From Ramlibacter agri (GTDB taxonomy: Bacteria; Pseudomonadota; Gammaproteobacteria; Burkholderiales; Burkholderiaceae_C): DNA of 64,000 nt. A program made the translations under genes and the position numbers. Numbering within the stretch: the first letter of the stretch is position 1; the number at the start of each line of letters is the position of its first letter. Shown in pieces: positions 59,872 through 64,000 of the stretch. The DNA is taken from positions 1,364,001 to 1,428,000 of the forward strand of contig NZ_JABBFX010000001.1 in assembly GCF_012927085.1 (NCBI RefSeq), in the 5' to 3' direction. The notes below the pieces were generated by a model, which searched no databases, was not told the origin of the DNA, and worked only from the letters and a program-made list of their open reading frames with translations.

Positions 59872-60438
59872 ATGAGCAAGGCGTTCACGCGCGAGACCGA
59901 CAGCGAAGACGACGAGGAAGGCGCAGGGCTGCCGCCGCTGCCGGCCGGCGGCAAGAACTACATCACTCCGCAGGGCTACGCGCGCCTGCGGACGGAGCTG
60001 ATGCAGCTGATCGACGACGAGCGGCCCAAGGTGGTCGAGGTCGTGCACTGGGCCGCGAGCAATGGCGACCGCTCGGAGAACGGCGACTACATCTACGGCA
60101 AGAAGCGGCTGCGCGAGATCGACCGCCGCATCCGCTTCCTGACCAAGCGGCTGGAGATCGCGGAGGTGACCGATCCTTCCGTGCACGCCGGCCGCGACCA
60201 GGTCTTCTTCGGCGCGACGGTGACCTACGCGGACGAGACCGGGCAGGAGCGCACCGTGACCATCCTCGGCATCGACGAGGCCGACAGCGCCCACGGGCAG
60301 GTGAGCTGGATCTCGCCGATTGCGCGTGCGCTGCTGAAGGCGCGCGAAGGGGACGTGGTGAAGCTGGTGACGCCGGCGGGGGCGCAGGAGGTGGAGGTGA
60401 TCGAGGTGAGGTACCCCGAGGCTACGCCCCCGGCTTGA
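59872..60438 (+). CDS. greB: GreB, transcript cleavage factor
   Basis: GreB (188 residues) rescues stalled RNA polymerase by stimulating cleavage of backtracked RNA. After an acidic N-terminus (MSKAFTRETDSEDDEEG) the coiled-coil domain begins with NYITPQGYARLRTELMQLID, and the acidic tip pair is present in ASNGDRSENGDYIYGKK, which also distinguishes GreB from GreA. The FKBP-like C-terminal domain has VFFGATVTYADETGQERTVT, VSWISPIARALLKAREGDVV and AQEVEVIEVRY. It converges with the (p)ppGpp gene, overlapping it by 17 nt, the usual order in Burkholderiales. Confidence 0.95.
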   Translation: MSKAFTRETDSEDDEEGAGLPPLPAGGKNYITPQGYARLRTELMQLIDDERPKVVEVVHWAASNGDRSENGDYIYGKKRLREIDRRIRFLTKRLEIAEVTDPSVHAGRDQVFFGATVTYADETGQERTVTILGIDEADSAHGQVSWISPIARALLKAREGDVVKLVTPAGAQEVEVIEVRYPEATPPA

Positions 60439-62686
60439 TCCGCTGCGCCTGCAGCACCGACGGCGTGCGCTTCAGGTTGCGCAGCACGCTTTCCAGGTGG
60501 TTGCGGTCGCGCACCGACACCACGAAACGCAGGTCGGTGGCGTCCTGGGCGCGGCCGTCGTCCATGTCGACGTGGATGATGTCCGCTTCGGCGTTGGCCA
60601 GCGCCGCCGCCACGCGGGCCAGCGTGCCCTTGCCGTTGGCCACCGTCACCAGCACGCCGGTCTCGAACTGGCGCACCGGCTCGTCGGACCACTCCACGCC
60701 GATGAAGCGCTCGGCATCCTTGTGCTGCAGGCGGCGCGCCACGGCGCAGCTTTCGACGTGCACCACCAGGCCTTCGCCGCGCCCCAGGTAGCCGACGATG
60801 TTGTCGCCCGGGATCGGCCGGCAGCAGGTGGCGAACTGCACGCTCGCGTTCTCGCTGCCGTCCAGCGTCAGGCCGCCTTGCGACACGTTCTCGTGCGCGG
60901 TGAAGCGCTCGCGGCTGATCAGGAGCGCATCGGGCTTCTCGCCCATCTCGCCCAGCAGCACCATCAGCCGCTTGGCGACGATGCTGGCGATGCGCTTGCC
61001 CAGCCCCAGGTCGGTCAGCAGCTCGGCCCGGCTCTTGTTGCCGGTGAAGCGCAGCAGCTTGTCCCACAGCGGGTGGTAGGGCTCGGTGTCCGGCGGCAGC
61101 TTTTCCATGCCCTCGGCGCGCAGCGCCTGCGCGAGCAGCTTTTCACCCAGCTGCTGCGACTCGGCCTGTGCCAGGGTCTTCAGGTGATGGCGGATCTTGG
61201 AGCGGGCGCGGCCGGTGCGCACGAAGCCCAGCCAGGCCGGGTTCGGCGAGGACACGGGGGCCGTCACCACCTCCACCACGTCGCCGTTCTTCAGCTCGGT
61301 GCGCAGCGGCACCTGCGCCCCGTTGATGCGCGCGGCCACCGTGTGGTCGCCCACGTCCGAGTGGATCGCATAGGCGAAGTCGACCACCGTCGCGCCGCGC
61401 GGCAGCGCCAGGATCTGGCTCTTGGGCGTGAAGACGTAGACGGCGTCCGGGAACAGGTCGATCTTGACGTGGTCCCAGAACTCGGCGGCGTCGCGCGTCT
61501 CGTTCTGGATGTCCAGCAGCGACTGCAGCCACTTGGTGCCCAGGCGCTCCTGGCTGTCTTCCTGCGGCGCGCTGGCCTTGTACAGCCAGTGCGCGGCCAC
61601 GCCCGACTCGGCCACCAGGTGCATGGCCTCGGTGCGCAGCTGGAACTCCACGTTCACCCCCGACGGGCCCACCAGGGTCGTGTGCAGCGACTGGTAGCCG
61701 TTGATCTTGGGGATGGCGATGTGGTCCTTGAACTTGCCCGGCACCGGCTTGTACAGCTGGTGCAGCAGGCCCATGGCGGTGTAGCAGTCGGTGACCGTGG
61801 GCACGATCACGCGGAAGCCGTAGATGTCCGTCACCTGGGCAAAGGACAGGTGCTTTTCGTCCATCTTCTTGTAGATGGAGTACAGCGTCTTCTCGCGCCC
61901 GGCGATGCGCAGCTTCATGCCGGCCGCCTCGAAGGTGGACTCGACGTCGCGCTGCACCTTCTGGATCAGGTCGCGCCGGCGGCTGCGGGCGCGCGCCACG
62001 GCCTTGGACAGCGTCGCGTGCCGCCACGGCTTGAGGTACTTGAACGACAGCTCCTGCAGCTCGCGGTAGGTGGCGTTCAGGCCCAGCCGGTGGGCGATGG
62101 GCGCGTAGATGTCCAGCGTTTCGCTGGCGATGCGGTTCCACTTCTCGCGCGGCACGTCTTCCAGCGTGCGCATGTTGTGCGAGCGGTCGGCCAGCTTGAC
62201 GAGGATGACGCGCACGTCGCGGGCCATGGCCAGCAGCATCTTGCGGAAGCTTTCGGCCTGGTTCTCTTCGCGGGTGTTGAACTGCAGCTTGTCCAGCTTG
62301 GTCAGGCCGTCCACCAGCTCCGCCACCGGGGCGCCGAAGCGCTCGATGAGGTCGGGCTTGGTGACGCCGCAGTCCTCGATGGCGTCGTGCAGCAGCGCCG
62401 CCATCAGCGCCTGGGCGTCGAGCTTCCACTCGGCGCACTGGGCCGCCACGGCGATCGGATGCGTGATGTAGGGCTCGCCGCTGGCGCGCAGCTGGCCCAG
62501 GTGGGCCTCGTCGGCGAAACGGTAGGCCTTGCGGACCCAGTCGATTTCGCCCGGGTCCAGGTAGTCGAGCCTGGCCGTCAACGCGGCAAAGCTCGCCGCG
62601 GCGGCGTTGGCCGCGGCGGGGGAGGGGAGGATCGGGCTCGAGGGGCGCTTGCCCCGGCCCGAGGTGGTGGGGAGCACCGCGCTCAT
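60422..62686 (-). CDS. spoT: Bifunctional (p)ppGpp synthetase/hydrolase (SpoT/RelA family)
   Basis: This 754-residue protein makes and hydrolyses (p)ppGpp. The N-terminal HD hydrolase domain has intact metal ligands (PYITHPIAVAAQCAEWKLDA, LLHDAIEDCG, KLADRSHNMRTL). The synthetase domain follows (YGFRVIVPTVTDCYTAMGLL, PKINGYQSLHTTLVGPSGVN, VEFQLRTEAMHLVAESGVAA). Then come the TGS domain (VYVFTPKSQILALPRGATVV) and a C-terminal ACT domain (VANGKGTLARVAAALANAEA). Active HD and synthetase motifs together indicate a bifunctional enzyme. The ATG at 62684-62686 (MSAVLPTT) was chosen. It lies 147 nt downstream of rpoZ, with a terminator between. Confidence 0.95.
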   Translation of the reverse strand: MSAVLPTTSGRGKRPSSPILPSPAAANAAAASFAALTARLDYLDPGEIDWVRKAYRFADEAHLGQLRASGEPYITHPIAVAAQCAEWKLDAQALMAALLHDAIEDCGVTKPDLIERFGAPVAELVDGLTKLDKLQFNTREENQAESFRKMLLAMARDVRVILVKLADRSHNMRTLEDVPREKWNRIASETLDIYAPIAHRLGLNATYRELQELSFKYLKPWRHATLSKAVARARSRRRDLIQKVQRDVESTFEAAGMKLRIAGREKTLYSIYKKMDEKHLSFAQVTDIYGFRVIVPTVTDCYTAMGLLHQLYKPVPGKFKDHIAIPKINGYQSLHTTLVGPSGVNVEFQLRTEAMHLVAESGVAAHWLYKASAPQEDSQERLGTKWLQSLLDIQNETRDAAEFWDHVKIDLFPDAVYVFTPKSQILALPRGATVVDFAYAIHSDVGDHTVAARINGAQVPLRTELKNGDVVEVVTAPVSSPNPAWLGFVRTGRARSKIRHHLKTLAQAESQQLGEKLLAQALRAEGMEKLPPDTEPYHPLWDKLLRFTGNKSRAELLTDLGLGKRIASIVAKRLMVLLGEMGEKPDALLISRERFTAHENVSQGGLTLDGSENASVQFATCCRPIPGDNIVGYLGRGEGLVVHVESCAVARRLQHKDAERFIGVEWSDEPVRQFETGVLVTVANGKGTLARVAAALANAEADIIHVDMDDGRAQDATDLRFVVSVRDRNHLESVLRNLKRTPSVLQAQRIKPGA

Positions 62687-62793
62687 GGACACATGATAGG
62701 GCCTGGGGAGCAGGGGCTGGGGAAGCAGGCAAATGCCCACAAGGCCCCTAGACCCTCGGCCTTAACCCGCGGTCCTGCGCGGCCCCAACGCAA

Positions 62794-62815
62794 AAAGCCG
62801 CCCGAAGGCGGCTTT
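62794..62815 (-). terminator. Rho-independent terminator after rpoZ
   Basis: On the minus strand AAAGCCGCC / GGCGGCTTT form a perfect 9-bp stem closed by a TTCG tetraloop and followed by TT. It lies 19 nt downstream of the rpoZ stop and may allow some read-through to spoT. Confidence 0.85.
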
Positions 62816-62833
62816 CGTGCGCTGCGGAGCGGT

Positions 62834-63037
62834 TTAACCCGGCACCTTCTTCAGCATCTCCAGGCCGATCTTGCCTTCCGCGATCTCGCGCAGCGCGGTC
62901 ACGCCGGGCTTGTTCTTGCTCTCGATCTTGGGCGCATGGCCCTGGCTCAGCATGCGGGCGCGATAGGTCGCGGCCAGCACCAGCTGGAAGCGGTTGGGGA
63001 TCTTCTCGAGGCAGTCTTCGACGGTGATGCGGGCCAT
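62834..63037 (-). CDS. rpoZ: RpoZ, RNA polymerase omega subunit
   Basis: RpoZ (67 residues) helps assemble the beta' subunit of RNA polymerase and is part of a ppGpp site on the enzyme. The N-terminus [20 protein letters not shown] and the conserved core [13 protein letters not shown] with [11 protein letters not shown] are standard, and the length is typical of beta-proteobacterial omega. It lies between gmk (upstream) and spoT, the conserved gmk-rpoZ-spoT order that links nucleotide supply to the stringent response. Confidence 0.96.
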   Translation of the reverse strand: MARITVEDCLEKIPNRFQLVLAATYRARMLSQGHAPKIESKNKPGVTALREIAEGKIGLEMLKKVPG

Positions 63038-63058
63038 GTCGTGTTCTCCGGGGGGCGC

Positions 63059-63679
63059 TTAGAGGATGCCGAGAGCGGCGAAGGTATCAGCGCGGGCGCG
63101 GCGCTGGGCCTGGTATTTGAGCCGCTGGGCGTGGACGACCGCTTTCAGGTCAAAAAGCGCTCGCTCAAATAACTCGTTGATTATAACGAAGTCGAATTCT
63201 TTTGCCTGCGCCAGTTCGTCAGCCGCATTTTTCAGTCGGGTTTCGATGACCTCGGGGCTGTCCTCGCCCCGGCGCTCCAGCCGGGAGCGCAGTTCGTCCC
63301 AGCTGGGGGGCAGGATGAAGATCAGCACCGCGTTGGCGAAGATGCGCTTGATCTGCAGCGCCCCCTGCCAGTCGATTTCCAGGATGACGTCGGAGCCGTG
63401 GGCGATGCGGTCCTCGATCATCTTCTTGCTGGTGCCGTAGCGGCGGCTGTGCACGTTGGCCCACTCGACGAAGGCGTCGTTCTGCACCATCTGGTCGAAC
63501 TCGGCGTCCGGCACGAAAAAGTACTCGCGGCCGTGCTTTTCCTGGCCGCGGGGCGGCCGGGTGGTGTGCGAGACGGAGGGCAGGACGTGCGAGTCGAGCT
63601 CCAGCAAGGCCTTGACCAGGCTGGACTTGCCGGCTCCGGAAGGCGCGGCGACGACGAAAAGGTTCCCCGGGTAATCCAT
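63059..63679 (-). CDS. gmk: Gmk, guanylate kinase
   Basis: Gmk (206 residues) phosphorylates GMP to GDP. The P-loop [20 protein letters not shown] is near the N-terminus. GMP-binding residues are present in [20 protein letters not shown] and [13 protein letters not shown], and [20 protein letters not shown] and [20 protein letters not shown] follow. The ATG at 63677-63679 begins [10 protein letters not shown]. rpoZ begins 21 nt downstream. The expected yicC-type gene upstream is not visible in the remaining 321 nt. Confidence 0.96.
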   Translation of the reverse strand: MDYPGNLFVVAAPSGAGKSSLVKALLELDSHVLPSVSHTTRPPRGQEKHGREYFFVPDAEFDQMVQNDAFVEWANVHSRRYGTSKKMIEDRIAHGSDVILEIDWQGALQIKRIFANAVLIFILPPSWDELRSRLERRGEDSPEVIETRLKNAADELAQAKEFDFVIINELFERALFDLKAVVHAQRLKYQAQRRARADTFAALGIL

Positions 63680-64000
63680 GAACGACTCTACTCCAGGTTC
63701 TGCACCTGAACCACGACTTGCGCGCCAAGCTGTTGATTTTTAACGAGTTTTTCTTCCTGTGTACTCATGAACCCACCATGGAATCCACCACAAAAATGTG
63801 CGCTGGAATGGGGCCTCATGAGACGCCTCGCGTCCTCAACCGGCCAGATCAAGCAGGTCCAATTTTACAATGCCCTCGCGGCAGGGCTTTGGGCATCCAT
63901 CCGTGGCTATCGCGTTGGATTGTCCTGTGCATGGGATTATGTAAGTAGATATTCACTCGCATTGATGCCTCACCGCTGAGGCATGCTAGCCAAATGCTCA
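63680..64000. other. Gene-poor right edge with lower GC and a perfect hairpin
   Basis: These 321 nt contain no frame I can support as a gene on either strand. The base composition is visibly richer in A and T than the rest of the window (for example TTGATTTTTAACGAG at 63735-63749 and TTATGTAAGTAGATATTCAC at 63935-63954). A perfect hairpin lies at 63965-63984: ATGCCTCA, loop CCGC, TGAGGCAT. A 70-codon frame at 63767-63979 lacks a ribosome binding site. The region may hold the gmk promoter and the border of a different genomic segment. Confidence 0.5.

Noticed and set aside
60497..63172. An 891-codon open frame on the plus strand
   Set aside because: It is antisense to spoT, rpoZ and the end of gmk, all clearly real, and it has no family-like segments.
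63767..63979. A 70-codon plus-strand gene at the right edge
   Set aside because: No ribosome binding site, mixed codon use unlike its neighbours, and the stop lies inside a hairpin. No family match is apparent.

Overview
The window is about 64 kb of high-GC DNA from a motile betaproteobacterium, most likely of the Comamonadaceae (Variovorax/Ramlibacter type). Four things point there: FlhDC-type flagellar control combined with FlhF and an FlhG-like protein; two Bug/TctC periplasmic binding proteins, each beside a small catabolic operon; the gmk-rpoZ-spoT-greB block; and Burkholderiales-like protein sequences throughout. The genus is an inference.

Positions 1-35731 form one nearly complete flagellar regulon. 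From left to right it holds: the start of fliL; fliFGHIJK (minus) diverging from fliE (plus); fliD-fliS-fliT with two tandem flagellin genes (minus); the master regulator flhDC, motAB and cheYZ (plus); flhB-flhA-flhF-flhG-like-fliA (plus); a chemoreceptor, flgMN and flgA (minus); and the rod/hook operon flgBCDEFGHIJKL (plus). It encodes the hierarchy itself: FlhDC (master), FliA (sigma28), FlgM (anti-sigma28), and the chaperones FlgN, FliS and FliT. Two cis-element sets can be read directly. A 27-28 nt dyad (GATAAG... / ...CTTATC) lies upstream of fliL, fliF/fliE, one flagellin and flgA/flgB, and is a candidate FlhDC site. Three sigma28-type promoters (CTCAAG, then GCCGA(T/A)A starting exactly 20 nt later) precede the other flagellin, motA and flgM. 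fliM-R should lie beyond the left edge; cheA, cheW, cheR and cheB are absent from the window.

Positions 35742-39144 carry an HDOD protein and a large hybrid histidine kinase. Positions 39199-42066 are an operon of an enolase-superfamily enzyme, a TctC protein and an arylmalonate-decarboxylase-like enzyme that keeps every named AMDase active-site residue. A secreted lipoprotein with three copies of a two-cysteine repeat follows, then a LysR regulator, two small proteins, and a trehalose/alpha-glucan pair (TreZ and a debranching enzyme). Positions 50385-56450 are a LysR-controlled sugar-acid type locus: TctC, UxaA/GarD-type dehydratase, succinate-semialdehyde-type dehydrogenase and HpaI-type aldolase.

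The right end (56467-63679) is mostly housekeeping: type IB topoisomerase, a CvpA-CAP fusion, three small uncharacterised genes, greB, the bifunctional (p)ppGpp enzyme, rpoZ and gmk. The last 321 bases hold no convincing gene.

A family of intergenic hairpins built from short direct repeats (GCAAAGG or GCAGAAG units) occurs three times, beside fliE/fliT, flhC/motA and the dehydratase/aldehyde dehydrogenase junction. The most notable protein-level observation is the FlhG-like protein: it keeps the FlhF-activating DQAxxLR motif but has lost the ATP-binding P-loop.
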